This document shows, piece after piece, positions 43,801-54,900 of a DNA stretch of 64,000 nucleotides; within the stretch, counting starts at the first letter, position 1, and the number at the start of each line of letters is the position of its first letter. The position numbers were made by a program, and so were the translations under genes. This stretch comes from Mayamaea pseudoterrestris. Its lineage: Eukaryota; Bacillariophyta; Bacillariophyceae; Sellaphorales; Sellaphoraceae. Location: assembly GCA_027923505.1 (NCBI GenBank), contig BROI01000017.1, positions 558,001 to 622,000 on the forward strand, read 5' to 3'. The notes below the pieces were generated by a model, which was not told the DNA's origin, did not search any database, and saw only the letters and a program-made list of their open reading frames with translations.

Positions 43801-46430
43801 GTAGCCAAAAAGGGGGCACTGCTGGCACATTCAACCATTTGTTGAATGTGCGGAGTTTTCCGGCATGGTGATGGGTTCCACACCCAAAATGACAAGACTG
43901 TCAGTCCCATTCAATGTTATACTCCATGTTTGTTGTATTCTAGGGTTGGTTGGCCATTCCAACAGTCTGGCTTGCCACTTGAGGTGCTCTGCTCACAGAT
44001 CCAACAAGTAGTTGGATCTGCCAAGTATCACCAGTGGTATCCATGGTGATGGATAATGAGGTGCATGTGACCAAATTCCTAGCCCATCATGTCAACAAAC
44101 ATGAATTGAAAGGGATTGGAGGGCTCAGCAGGCAATGCTGATGATCCCTGTAGCCAAAAAGGGTGCACTGCTGGCACATTCAACCATTCATTGAATGTGC
44201 GGAATCTCTTGGCATGGTGATGGGTTCCACACCCAAAATGACAAGACTATCCATCCCATTCTATGTTAAACTCCATGTTTGTTGTATGCTAGGGTCTGTG
44301 GGCCATTCGGGCAGTTGGACTTGCCACTTGAGGTGCATGGCTCACAGATCCAAGTTGTTGGATCTGCCAAGTATCACCAGTGGCATCCATGGTGATGGAT
44401 AATGAGGTGCATGTGACCACATTCCTAGCCCATCATGTCAACAAACATGAATTGAAAGGGATTGGAGGGCTCAGCAGGCAATGCTGATGATCCCTGTAGC
44501 CAAAAAGGGTGCACTGCTGGCACATTCAACCATTGGTTGAATGTGCGGAGTTTTCCGGCATGGTGATGGGTTCCACACCCAAAATGACAAGACTGTCAGT
44601 CCCATTCAATGTTATACTCCATGTTTGTTGTATCTAGGGTCTGTGGGCCATTCAGGCAGTTGGACTTGCCACATGAGGTGCATTGCTCGCAGATCCAACA
44701 AGTTGTTGGATCTGCCAAGCATCACCAATAGCATCCATGGTGATGGATAATGAGGTGCATGTGACCAAATTCCTCGCCCATCATGTCAACAAACATGAAT
44801 TGAAAGGGATTGAGGGGCTCAGCAGGCAATGCTGATGATCCCTGTAGCCAAAAAGGGGGCACTGCTGGCACATTCAACCATTGGTTGAATGTGCGGAGTT
44901 TTCCGGCATGGTGATGGGTTCCACACCCTAAATGACAAGACTATCAGTCCCATTCAATGCTATACTCCATGTTTGTTGTATCTAGGGTCTGTGGGCCATT
45001 CAGGCAGTTGGACTTGCCCCTTGAGGTGCATTGCTCGCAGATCCAACAAGTTGTTGGATCTGCCAAGCATCACCAATAGCATCCATGGTGATGGATAATG
45101 AGGTGCATGTGACCAAATGCCTCATTCATCATGTCAACAAACCTGAATTGAAAGGGATTGAGGGGCTCAGCAGGCAATGCTGATGATCCCTGTAGCCAAA
45201 AAGGGGGCACTGCTGGCACATTCAACCATGGAGTTTTCCGGCATGGTGATGGGTTCCACACCCAAAATGACAAGACTGTCAGTCCCATTCAATGTTATAC
45301 TCCATGTTTGTTGTATCTAGGGTCTGTGGGCCATTCAGGCAGTTGGACTTGCCACTTGAGGTGCATTGCTCGCAGATCCAACAAGTTGTTGGATCTGCCA
45401 AGTATCACCAATAGCATCCATGGTGATGGATAATGAGGTGCATGTGACCAAATGCCTCTCTCATCATGTCAACAAACATGAATTGAAAGGGATTGAGGGG
45501 CTCAGCAGGCAATGCTGATGATCCCTGTAGCCAAAAAGGGGGCACTGCTGGCACATTCAACCATTGGTTGAATGTGCGGAGTTTTCCGGCATGGTGATGG
45601 GTTCCACACCCAAAATGACAAGACTGTCAGTCCCATTCAATGTTATACTCCATGTTTGTTGTATCTAGGGTCTGTGGGCCATTCAGGCAGTTGGACTTGC
45701 CACATGAGGTGCATTGCTCGCAGATCCAACAACTTGTTGGATCTGCCAAGTATCACCAATAGCATCCATGGTGATGGATAATGAGGTGCATGTGACCAAA
45801 TGCCTTGCTCATCATGTCAACAAACCTGAATTGAAAGGGATTGAGGGGCTCAGCAGGCAATGCTGATGATTCCTGTAGCCAAAAAGGGGGCACTGCTGGC
45901 ACATTCAACCATTGGTTGAATGTGCGGAGTTTTCCGGCATGGTGATGGGTTCCACACCCAACATGACAAGACTATCAACCCCATTCAATGTTCTACTCCA
46001 TGTTTGTTGTATTCCAGGGTCTGTGGGCAATACAGGCAGTTGGACTTGCCACCTGAGGTGCATTACTCACAGATCCAACAAGTTGTTGGATCTGCCAAGT
46101 ATCACCAATAGCATCCATAATGATGGATAACGAGGTGCAAGTGGCCAAATGTCTAGCCCATCATGTCAACAAACATGGATTGAAAGTGATTGAGGGGCTC
46201 AGCAGGCAATGCTGATGATTCCTGTAGCCAAAAAAGGGGCACTGCTGGCACATTCAACCATTGGTTGAATGTGCGTAGTTTTCCGGCATGGTGATGGGTT
46301 CCACACCCAAAATGACAAGACTGTCAGTCCCATTCAATGTTAAACTCCATGTTCACTGTATTCTGGGGTCAGCGGGCCATTCCGGCAGTCTGGCTTGCTA
46401 CTTGAGGTGCACTGCTTGCAGACCTAACAT
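34841..46430 (+). repeat. 348-bp satellite array, right segment
   Basis: About 33 head-to-tail units. Spacing is exactly 348 bp where checked (44521 to 44869). Palindrome 1 (44521-44545) and palindrome 2 (44690-44714) are 169 bp apart, with 179 bp to the next unit, so hairpin-capable sites recur about every half unit. The first unit after the LTR has lost about 110 bp, joined at a CCAT microhomology near 34910. Two unit types alternate toward the right end. The array stops at about 46430, some 190 bp before the EF-hand gene. Confidence 0.95.
36247..42024 (+). repeat. Tandem 2889-bp higher-order duplication within the satellite
   Basis: Copy 1 spans 36247-39135 and copy 2 spans 39136-42024. 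Every landmark I compared recurs at an offset of exactly 2889 bp with the same private variants, for example TGCGGCGTCTCCTGGCATGG at about 38895 and 41784. 2889 is not a multiple of 348 (remainder 105). The copy junction at 39135 therefore joins two phases of the unit (CATCATGT to CATTGCTTGC). Confidence 0.9.
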
Positions 46431-46615
46431 GATTCATCCAGAGTCAGATTGGTCCCTTCCCCTGGTGCAAAGTAAAAATTCCTGCATGCTGAACGCATTT
46501 GCCAACATTTCAGCTGCATTTTGTTGTTCCATTGGAACTGCCACGCAGCCAGGTAAGACCCCGCGGTCGCTCCAAGGGAGATGTGTAATAGCTCGGCAAA
46601 CGAAACCGGAACGAC

Positions 46616-47294
46616 ATGAAGCAACCTTCGCGGCGCGAGCCTTTCACTTTTCCACCATGGAAAGGATCTGAACGGGAACTGCATCATTTTTTCCCACTTA
46701 CCAATTCCAACATGTTGACTGCTATTGACGAGTACGACATTCGACAAGCCTTTGATGTCTTGGACGCTGAGAAGGACGAAGTCATTACCTTGGCGGATCT
46801 GGAGACGATTCTTTTGGGACTTGGATTTGCCGACCGCGTCGACTCACTGACGCTGGAGCGCCAACTGAGCGAAGTTGCCATAGGAGCAAGCAATAATTCA
46901 AGCATTGATATTGAGACTGTACTCGGTATTATTCGCAGATATGTAAGTGCGGTCTTGATTTGGGGTGCATGGAACATGGCAGGAGTTGATGTGTCTTACC
47001 TCATCGTTCGAATTGTGAACTGCTCAATAATGCATTATTGCACTGTTATAACGCTTACAGTATCCACGCCAGATTGATCGCGAGACATTCATGCAGCAAA
47101 GCTTTCAGCTTGTCGATACGGACAATAAGGGATACATTAATGCTTGCGATGTTCAAAAGCTTGCCAGTGACGTGGGACAATCCTTTTCCGAGCGACAGGC
47201 CGAGACCGTCATTGCTCATACGTCGACCAAGAATGCAAACAAGGTGGACGCATCTGAATTCTATGCAATGTTTACGCCGCCCGATCCTAATTGA
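46616..47294 (+). CDS. EF-hand calcium-binding protein, centrin/calmodulin-like (2 exons)
   Basis: Exons 46616-46942 and 47061-47294 (118-bp intron, GTAAGT...TTACAG) give 186 residues. The first EF-hand loop (FDVLDAEKDEVITLADLE) is degenerate: the -Y position and final Glu are replaced. A later loop (FQLVDTDNKGYINACDV) is closer to canonical, with D at positions 1 and 3 and G at 6. A second and fourth hand are only weakly visible. The overall order resembles centrin or calmodulin-like proteins with reduced calcium binding. An internal ATG at 46712, just before the first hand, is an alternative start. It is the first gene right of the satellite. Confidence 0.8.
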
Positions 47295-47731
47295 AGACTG
47301 GCTTGGAAGACTGCTTGTATGATTGCTCTGCAAGAAGGACGTTGAGGCCCCAGTATTCCATTGACAAGCATACCGTGTTAATCCTTTTTAAGGCAAACTA
47401 ATTAATGATTGCTTGCGAATCGACAGTGATCAAACTGGGGCATGATTAACACGTTTGGAAAATGCTGGCTTGCGACAATATCGCACGCAAAGAGCCCTAG
47501 CTGACGACGGTGCCGAGTAGAGCGGCAAATTCGTTAAGAGGAGTAAACTACTTGTATGACCAAGCAGACAAAACTTTAAGCCATAAGCATTAGTGCTAAG
47601 AATTGTTTACTCATCCTCAATTCTTGTGTCAGATAGAAGAAGTAAAGTTTAACTTTGCGCATACTGTCACAAGTTTTGCAGCATCGATGTCGTTTGTTTA
47701 TAACACATCCATGATGGTCCATTACGCTCTT
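47295..47731. other. Intergenic spacer between convergent genes
   Basis: 437 bp between the stops of the EF-hand and oxygenase genes. I see no gene, repeat or RNA. Confidence 0.5.
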
Positions 47732-48754
47732 TTAAACCGGCTTGAAATCCTTGTGCGTCTCCCTGTACTTGCCGATCAAATGATCGCCCGCCGTCGTGGG
47801 TGGATACCTCGCCGGCTGCTCCGGACTGCAGCAAACGTCCAAACATTCCACAAGTGTCTCAAAGGAGGGTTCGAAAAAGAAGGGAATCGAGTAACGATCA
47901 ACTTGATTGGCCGTCATGACGACCCGATGTCGAGTGGAACGAAATTGCCCATTGGTCCATCGCTCCAGCATGTCACCCAAATTGACAATCATCGTGGTGG
48001 CGTCGCGAGGCGGAGGAGCATCCATCCATTCGCCATTGAGGGATTGGATTTGCAAACCACCGGCAGAAGGTTGTTTCTGGTTTTGTTCGACGAGGAGCAG
48101 AGTAATCATGCCGTAATCCGAATGCGCTCCGCAGGCAAACAATCCTTCGGTGGGGTTTGATGCCACTGGGGGATAATGAAGAAGGCGAAGGGACGCCATC
48201 GGCTCTATAAACGCCGCGTCGAAATAGTGATCATCCTCCAGTCCAACTGCGAACGCTAGCATTTGTACCACTTGAACGGCAAGCTCGCTCATGGATGCAT
48301 GGTATGTATTCATGACACGCTTGAACTCGAGACACTCTAGCTCCGACCATGGCGTTGTCACTGGAGTCGGATATTGGTTCGGACCTCGTAGCTTTGTCAA
48401 ATCATATCGATCGTCATCCTTTGGAATATGTCGTCCAATGTAAAAGCCTTCCTTGGTATCGCCACGCGACACTTGAACCTCTGGATCAAGTGTTTCCTCC
48501 TCCATGGCAGTGTAGCCGCGTGAAAGTACATGGTCCGAGAGCAAACGTTTGGAAGATTCTGATAGAGCAAATAGCTTTTTTGATTGCTCAAAGACAGAAT
48601 TAATTAGTGACGGGTCAATGGAATGACCTTGTAAGTAGAAGAATCCAACGTTGATGCAGGCATCGCGAAGGCGCTGGACAGTCGCCATCCGATTGGCGAC
48701 AAACTCGTCCATGCGAATCACCGGAATCGCAGCGTCAGAGGCGATTTCAAGCAT
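47732..48754 (-). CDS. 2-oxoglutarate/Fe(II)-dependent oxygenase (IPNS-like)
   Basis: A 340-residue protein with the isopenicillin-N-synthase-like layout. The N-terminal DIOX_N region (AAIPVIRMDEF, then VGFFYLQGHSID) is followed by a double-stranded beta-helix core. Iron ligands are readable: HSD in CGAHSDYGMITLL and the distal His in STRHRVV. The 2-oxoglutarate-binding pair is RYSIPFF (R-x-S). The enzyme couples decarboxylation of 2-oxoglutarate to oxidation of an unknown small molecule. The start is ATG 48754, the first ATG; the frame above it begins with a non-ATG codon. No targeting sequence is visible. Confidence 0.92.
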   Translation of the reverse strand: MLEIASDAAIPVIRMDEFVANRMATVQRLRDACINVGFFYLQGHSIDPSLINSVFEQSKKLFALSESSKRLLSDHVLSRGYTAMEEETLDPEVQVSRGDTKEGFYIGRHIPKDDDRYDLTKLRGPNQYPTPVTTPWSELECLEFKRVMNTYHASMSELAVQVVQMLAFAVGLEDDHYFDAAFIEPMASLRLLHYPPVASNPTEGLFACGAHSDYGMITLLLVEQNQKQPSAGGLQIQSLNGEWMDAPPPRDATTMIVNLGDMLERWTNGQFRSTRHRVVMTANQVDRYSIPFFFEPSFETLVECLDVCCSPEQPARYPPTTAGDHLIGKYRETHKDFKPV

Positions 48755-49095
48755 GATTTGGTGCAATACGTTAAACTTTGGTTCAGTTTGTAAAAGCTAC
48801 TGGTTTATTTGTGAGGTTTGTTGGACAATGAAACAATTCTGTCGAGGGCGAAGGCGATGCGTGCCGGGTCCATCTATGTCGTAGCGTTTTCCATCGGACA
48901 TCCACTTACTACGTAGGTATTTAGCTATGTACCGACACGTTATCCAATCCGTCGCCGAGCTACGTTACATTTCTGTACACCAACTTATCACACTCAGCTG
49001 CTAATATAGAGTAAAGTATCAAACTTAATGAACAATCTCTGACAGCATCATGGAGTCACGTCAATTCTTTTAGATATATATGTAAGGTGCCATGT
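48755..49095. other. Intergenic spacer
   Basis: 341 bp between the start of the oxygenase and the stop of the membrane-protein gene, both on the minus strand. It should hold the oxygenase promoter. No gene or repeat is visible. Confidence 0.4.
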
Positions 49096-49680
49096 TCACT
49101 CATCATCAAGCTCCAACTCCTTATTCAACTTCTTCTCCTTTTGCATATCCGCTGCAATGGCACCAAGGGCAAGCGTCGTTCCGATTGCCGAACCATGGCT
49201 CAGCACTTGCGCCACGCCTAGCGCTCCTGCGCTGTATCCAAGTCGAGACGGTGACAATCGCGCCAGCATCAAGGCACCTGCCGCCACACCCATGCCTGTC
49301 CAGTGCAAGGCATCCATGACGCGGATGCGCTCATTGTGCAAAATGCCATTGGCACGCAATTCAATGCCTTCCTCATCCCAGGCTGGAAAGTTTGGATCAT
49401 TCTTTTTCTTGGCCTCCTGCAAGCCGACGTATCCAAAGACTGCACCGAAAGCGCCGAGCGCCAATGACGCCGTTCCCATGGATACCAACAATGAAGGTCT
49501 TCTTCGAACTGCATATGCAGCTACTCCCAATAGATTTCCAACGGCCGAAAAAGCAGCGAATCCACTGTCCATGACGTGATAGACAATTGCTGTCTCGGGG
49601 TTGGTTGTGTGCTGTGAAACGAGATCAGCAACAGTAAACTTTATTTTGAGAAACGACTCATTAAAATTTGTTGGCGACAT
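49096..49680 (-). CDS. Small multi-pass membrane protein of unknown function
   Basis: A 194-residue protein with four likely membrane helices: GFAAFSAVGNLLGVAAYAV, LVSMGTASLALGAFGAVFGY, GMGVAAGALMLARL and a final glycine/alanine-rich helix. A KKKNDPNFPAW loop lies between helices 2 and 3, and a charged tail (KEKKLNKELELDDE) ends the protein. Small residues dominate the helices, as in mitochondrial Tim17-like or HIG-type proteins, but I see no diagnostic motif. The start is ATG 49680. It is divergent from the RluA-family gene. Confidence 0.75.
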   Translation of the reverse strand: MSPTNFNESFLKIKFTVADLVSQHTTNPETAIVYHVMDSGFAAFSAVGNLLGVAAYAVRRRPSLLVSMGTASLALGAFGAVFGYVGLQEAKKKNDPNFPAWDEEGIELRANGILHNERIRVMDALHWTGMGVAAGALMLARLSPSRLGYSAGALGVAQVLSHGSAIGTTLALGAIAADMQKEKKLNKELELDDE

Positions 49681-50079
49681 AATTGCAACAGAGTTTTGTT
49701 TTGCGTCCGTCACTTTTCGAACTTGAAACGAGAAGCGGCGAAGTCTTTGTTCTTTGTCCTTGCGTCTTGCGTCAGCAAAGAAAGAGGAGAAAGAGCCAGC
49801 GCTTTACTGATCTGAGAAAATGCTGCCTTTAAAACTTTTTGATGGATAAGTTGCAAAGCAGCTCCTTCTTTGCTGCAATCTTTATGACAACAAAATCTTT
49901 TCCAGTCAATGCGCTTCGCTTTGCAGAGAAGCACTTACTTTGTGTCGTAGCGCGACTGACAAGGCTATACCGGTACGACTTACTCGAGCACCAATTATCA
50001 CTCGATTATCGCCATGTTCGATCGCATCTCATGTCAAGCATCAGCTAAGCCACTTGTTCCCGTCGTTGGCATAGTTAAC
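49681..50079. promoter_or_regulatory. Divergent intergenic region (membrane protein / RluA)
   Basis: About 400 bp between the divergent starts 49680 and 50080. An upstream in-frame ATG at 50014 is discussed under the RluA gene. I see no clear core promoter element. Confidence 0.35.
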
Positions 50080-51570
50080 ATGCATCATTCTATATCAGTA
50101 ACATTATTCATAGTAAAATGCTGCTTATTTGATCTAGCAACTGCCTTTGTGACGCATTCAACGAGCTCCAAAAGGCTATCCTCCTCGCCATCATTCCTTC
50201 CACTCCATGAAACGACGCCATTAAGTCTTATTGACGCTACATCCTTGGAAAGTTCATCGCTAGAGACTACATCTAGAGCTTCCCAGCTCCAAGTCACTCG
50301 AACAAAGTGTATCACTGGAGTTGTTCCTCGGGCTGGTCCATTGAATCAAGCAGTAGCACACATTCTCGCAATTATCAATCCGTCAGACCAAGCAGATGCA
50401 AACAATGAAAACACCATGACCGAGGCAGATTTGCTGCAGCAAGCGAATGATTTGATTGCCATTGGAGCTGTCTGGGCTCGCATGGAAACGCTGGATCAAA
50501 CCGATGTGCTCAACCAGTACGATCCTTCCATGGGCTCGCGCGCCAGCAGTCGCGTCCGGTACGCCGACGTTGCCATTTCGTATAACGACGAATCGTCGGC
50601 GAATGATGACAGCCACGAGGAGGGAGACTTGGATGTTTACGTGGAGCAAATGGAGTCACTCCGCTACCGACGCGTGCTGACGCCCGGTTGGATGGAGGCG
50701 GGCACCGACGTTCGCGTCTATCCAGAGCCGCGCAAATTTCCAGCCTGCGCGCAGTTTCAAGATCCGTCGCGACTCTTGTACGAGGACACAACCTTTGTTG
50801 TAGTTGACAAGCCTCCCATGCTGCCCACGCAGCCGGATGCATCCAACTACTTTGAGTGCTGTCCTGGTTGCGTGGAAACACACATGAAACCCTTTGTCGA
50901 TATTCGCAACAATCCAGTCAAGCGATTGGTCTTGTGTCATCGCGTCGACTCGTGCGTTGGTGGCTGCGTCGTACTTAGCAAGGACCGCAATGGCCAAAAG
51001 GTTTTCCAGGACTGGCAGCAGGACCGCAAGCTGCGCAAGGTGTACCTGGCTGTCACTACTTCGCCAGTGCCAGTCGGCATGCACATTCAGTGGATGTGGT
51101 CGCCGCAAACGGTGCGTGGACAATCCGGCGGACCGCCGTGTCAGCTGGTGCGAACATCGCCGCCAGAGTCGCGACGAAAGGCGCGTCAGTTTTGGAATCG
51201 GTGTGTGCTGGAGGTTGTCAAGTGCGAACCAATTGACATATACGCAAGCGATGGACATGGCTACGAACCTGGAGAGCAGCAGCACTATCAAAGTACAATT
51301 CGACTCGTGACGGGACGCAAGCATCAAGTGCGAGCGCAATTGGCAGCTTTGGGAAGTCCCATTATACGTGATTCACTCTATGGGCCAATGGCAGGCATTA
51401 CGTTAGACAGTTTGGAAATGTCCGAGGAAATCATGGATCATGCCGTTGCGCAATGTTGTGTGCCGGCCGAGCCGATTGGTTTGCAGGCGCATGCAATATT
51501 GTTTGGAGGCGTGCGAGCCAAGGCTGGAACTCCCTGGTGGGGAGACCGTATTGCAAAAGTTGACAAGTAG
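50080..51570 (+). CDS. RluA-family RNA pseudouridine synthase, probably plastid-targeted
   Basis: A 496-residue protein from ATG 50080. The catalytic motif HRVDSCVGGCVVLSKD has the nucleophilic Asp at residue 290. Other blocks are LYEDTTFVVVDKPPMLPT upstream and TGRKHQVRAQLAALG plus DSLYG downstream. RluA-type enzymes pseudouridylate rRNA, tRNA or mRNA. An in-frame ATG at 50014 would add 22 residues. I prefer 50080 because it puts a signal peptide (SVTLFIVKCCLFDLATA^FVTHS) at the very N-terminus, with F at the predicted +1 and a serine/threonine-rich transit segment after it. An acidic N-terminal region (residues ~105-195) precedes the catalytic domain. Confidence 0.88.
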   Translation: MHHSISVTLFIVKCCLFDLATAFVTHSTSSKRLSSSPSFLPLHETTPLSLIDATSLESSSLETTSRASQLQVTRTKCITGVVPRAGPLNQAVAHILAIINPSDQADANNENTMTEADLLQQANDLIAIGAVWARMETLDQTDVLNQYDPSMGSRASSRVRYADVAISYNDESSANDDSHEEGDLDVYVEQMESLRYRRVLTPGWMEAGTDVRVYPEPRKFPACAQFQDPSRLLYEDTTFVVVDKPPMLPTQPDASNYFECCPGCVETHMKPFVDIRNNPVKRLVLCHRVDSCVGGCVVLSKDRNGQKVFQDWQQDRKLRKVYLAVTTSPVPVGMHIQWMWSPQTVRGQSGGPPCQLVRTSPPESRRKARQFWNRCVLEVVKCEPIDIYASDGHGYEPGEQQHYQSTIRLVTGRKHQVRAQLAALGSPIIRDSLYGPMAGITLDSLEMSEEIMDHAVAQCCVPAEPIGLQAHAILFGGVRAKAGTPWWGDRIAKVDK

Positions 51571-51929
51571 CGGAAGAAAGGTAATCGTTGATTCATCAAG
51601 TTCCTTCGCCGCCACTCGTTTTGCGTTGTCATAGGTAGTCTCTTTTAAAGACGCTACCTTTCCGCCTTTTGAGTCATCAATACAACGGATGAGGCGTTGG
51701 TCCACCAAGTGAGACCACCGATCCTCTTGGTGTCGTATAGTTCAATAATCATAAATAAGACGATATGATGATGTTTTGTACTAGTAGTAACATACCTGTA
51801 CAACGCGTGGCCTACCATAGCTCATTCTATGCTGCTGGGCTCGACAAGAAAAATGAAAACAACAACACAAAATAGGAAAAGGGAGGTAATCTAAGCTATC
51901 AAGCGACAGACACCATAAAAGCACAGCGA
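51571..51929. other. Intergenic spacer between convergent genes
   Basis: 359 bp between the RluA and PDS5 stops, A-rich at 51840-51890. No gene or repeat is visible. Confidence 0.5.
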
Positions 51930-54900
51930 CTAGCGGCGAGACTTTGTCGTGCGTGACGATGCAGCACTATTAGTCTTTGGTTTCTTGACAATGGTAGGCT
52001 TGCTCGTGCGGTTCCCAGTGTTTTCAAAGTCAAAGTCAAGGTCAGAGTAATCTGACTTGGATGATCGACTCCCGCGCTTCTTGGCAATTTTCCTGGCACC
52101 AGTTGGTTGATCGGAATCCATGGACGAAGGCAGCATTTCAGCATGATTTATTTTGATTTGAGTCGGGACTCCCTTGGTAGTTTTTCGAGATTTCAACGTG
52201 CCACGTTTTCTTGTCGCAATCTCTTCCTGGAAAGAGTCGTCTTGCGATAGCGTCGCGGGCTTCGAAACTCGGGTGGGCGCACGACGGTTGTCACGAGGCG
52301 GCTTTTCCCCTGCAATAACCTTTCTCTTCTTGTTTCCCTCTTGCGATATCGCCAAATCAGGTTGGCCAAATGACAATGCAATGTCTTCATCCTCCGCGGA
52401 TGCTGTATCCTCAGAACTAATTTTCGGCGGTAAACTATGAGGCGGAAGCACTTGCGACTGCTCTTGAACACCACTAGTTCCTTCAAGCAATGACTTGCGA
52501 CTGCTCGATGTACGGGGAGTCGTGGATGGCATGGTTGAGCCACGCAATATAGAAGGCGGCGTAGTCCCAAGTGTGGGAATGGAGCAGCTCAACCGGGTGC
52601 TTCTACGACTGCCATGGCTTGGCGACTCTGTATTGGAAGATGCGGGTGATCCAGACTGTGCAATTGGACTCATATCTCCGAAATGTTCGCTGCCTGTCTC
52701 GGCACTGAGCATTGATTGATGAGCTGCGCTGCCTGGTTTAAACTGCACATCTGGTGAGAAGTGCACATTCCTCTTTTTAGAACTCAAAGGAGAGGCATCA
52801 TTGATGCCCATTGACTCGTCGGGTACGCTCTCGAGAGCTTGGCTCGGAGACTTTTCATTTGTAGACGTACGTGCAGCGGGAGAGAGATCCCTTTTCCGTT
52901 TTGTTTGTAATGGGCTTGTCGTCTTCATAGAATGGCTATGGCTGGACGCTGTGTCTTGACTTGACAATGTGACGGATTCAGTGCGCCGGTCTGATCGTCG
53001 TGATTTGCTGTGTATTTTCTTAAAGAGAAAGCTTGGTAGCAGGATGCTGCCGGGATATTGATTCAAGTTCGTGTCTTTCTTGACAAAGCCTAGCAGTACT
53101 TCTCTGGCGGCGGTTGCTACAGATTTCAGCTTAGCTTCCAATACAATGTCGCGCTTGTTCTCAGCAGTCTCTGCCTCAGAAGTTTTTAAATCAATCAAGT
53201 GAAGCGATGTACAATTGCCGCTTCCCCTGTGAAAACCGGGTGCAATGTCTACTGGGCGAAAGTTCTTTCCAAGCATCTCCGTCATTCGAAGCAAGAATGA
53301 AATATTGTCCGCATTCTCCCCCAGGCTCAAAATCAGCGGTTCAAGCAGGATTCTCAGACGCTTTCGTAGAACTTTGTTTTGAGCTTCGTCATCTGCAAGT
53401 TTATGATTATCTGGGTCAGCGTCAGCATCGACTACTCCTCCGGCGTAAGGAGTTTCTCGGCGGTGTGTCAACAAATGTATTGCATAGGGCACCATATATT
53501 CAGGCATTAGTCCAGTCTTGGTTGTGTCAAATTCCCTTTCGCGTCCATTGGCCTTGCATTGGTTGTAGTAAGAATCACACACCTTGCGCAGATTCGCAAC
53601 ACAAGCCAAAGCAGAATGCTTTATGGTAACCGATACCTTACCAATTTTAGCAGCATTGCCACATGCAGCGCTAGCATCGCCTTCGCTGCAAAAGACAACC
53701 AGTGACACAAAGCGGAGAGCTGGAGATGCTGGTCGACTGTTGGGACTGGAGTAGACCCCTTTACCGGTTATCATTTGCGACAATTCCTCGATGCACGCTT
53801 CTCGTACAACACGTTCTTCGCCCAGCAACATGTCGGCAAGGCATTTCCAACCGGTCAAATCGAGGTATCTGCTTTCGAGGCCAAGGCGAGGGTCGCATAG
53901 ACGAAATAGGTGCACGCTAGCACATTGCCGGAGGGCAGCGCGATCTTGTCGCGCATTACAGCGCCGACGGTCGGATTCAGACGGTGGAAGACCTTGATCA
54001 CGCAGCATTTGAATCAGTTGCTGGAACACTTTGCCAATAAACGGCGTTATTTGTTCGCGTAGACCGTCCGATTTGTTCTGAAAAGAATACAGAAGTGCTG
54101 AGCGAATTGTACAGACCAAGAAATCAATCGCGGCGCACACTGTCCGACAAGTTATTGACAGGTTTTCGTCCTCAAGAAGGCTGGACGCCATTTCCGGTGT
54201 TATGTGTTTACGTGAAGACCCAACACTTCGTTGCTTGCGACCAGAGCTCGGAGTTTTCGCTTCCGCTGTCGAAGCAGCAGTCGACTCATCTTCGCCCGCT
54301 TCGTCTGAACGGTTCCGGCCCATTAGCAACGTTTCCAAAGCGAACTTCATCGCTTTCTGTCCACGGTCGCTTGAGAGCAAGACTTCGGATGCACAGTCCG
54401 ACAGTGCGGATAGTGCAGACATTGTACGAACCAGGTTCAAGGATTTTTCGGAACTTGCTATCACAAGCTTATTTGGTGCGGTCAGCACGCTGATCACGTG
54501 TGAAAGCGTCTGCTTCTTCGCTTTTGCGGACTGTGACGAATGCGCTTCGTCAGCAGCGGCTTTAGGAAGTAATACTCTGGCCAACGTGTACATCGCATGC
54601 CGCGCTTGTTCTGGCGTTCCATCTCGTGTGCATAGTTGCATCAACTCCTCTTGTAATTGCGTCGTGTTGACATCATCTTCAATATCCATGTTATCCGAAG
54701 CTTTCGGCGCGGGAGCTGCCACCGCGAGGATGGAGCTCAAAGTCGTAAGAATTCCATTTTCAGCAAGATCCTTCTTCCTGTCCTTGTCGTCGATCGCACG
54801 GCAACTACTAAACAAATCCGTCAGATTTGAAAAGGTTTCGGACACTCCACCCAACGTCGGAAAGATATCTATAATAGTCTTGATGGAAGAAAGAAAGGCG

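Noticed and set aside
34841-46430. A repeated 69-70 codon open frame (MCGVFRHGDGFHT...) in almost every satellite unit
   Set aside because: The unit is 348 bp, a multiple of three, so one open frame repeats in each copy. Differences between copies change amino acids freely (W/R, Y/N/L, V/I), include stops and frameshifts, and start inside a palindrome. There is no sign of protein-level selection.
27317-46430. CRISPR-like or phage-type repeat array
   Set aside because: Units are long, contiguous and near-identical with no unique spacers, and the context is eukaryotic with introns. It is a satellite.
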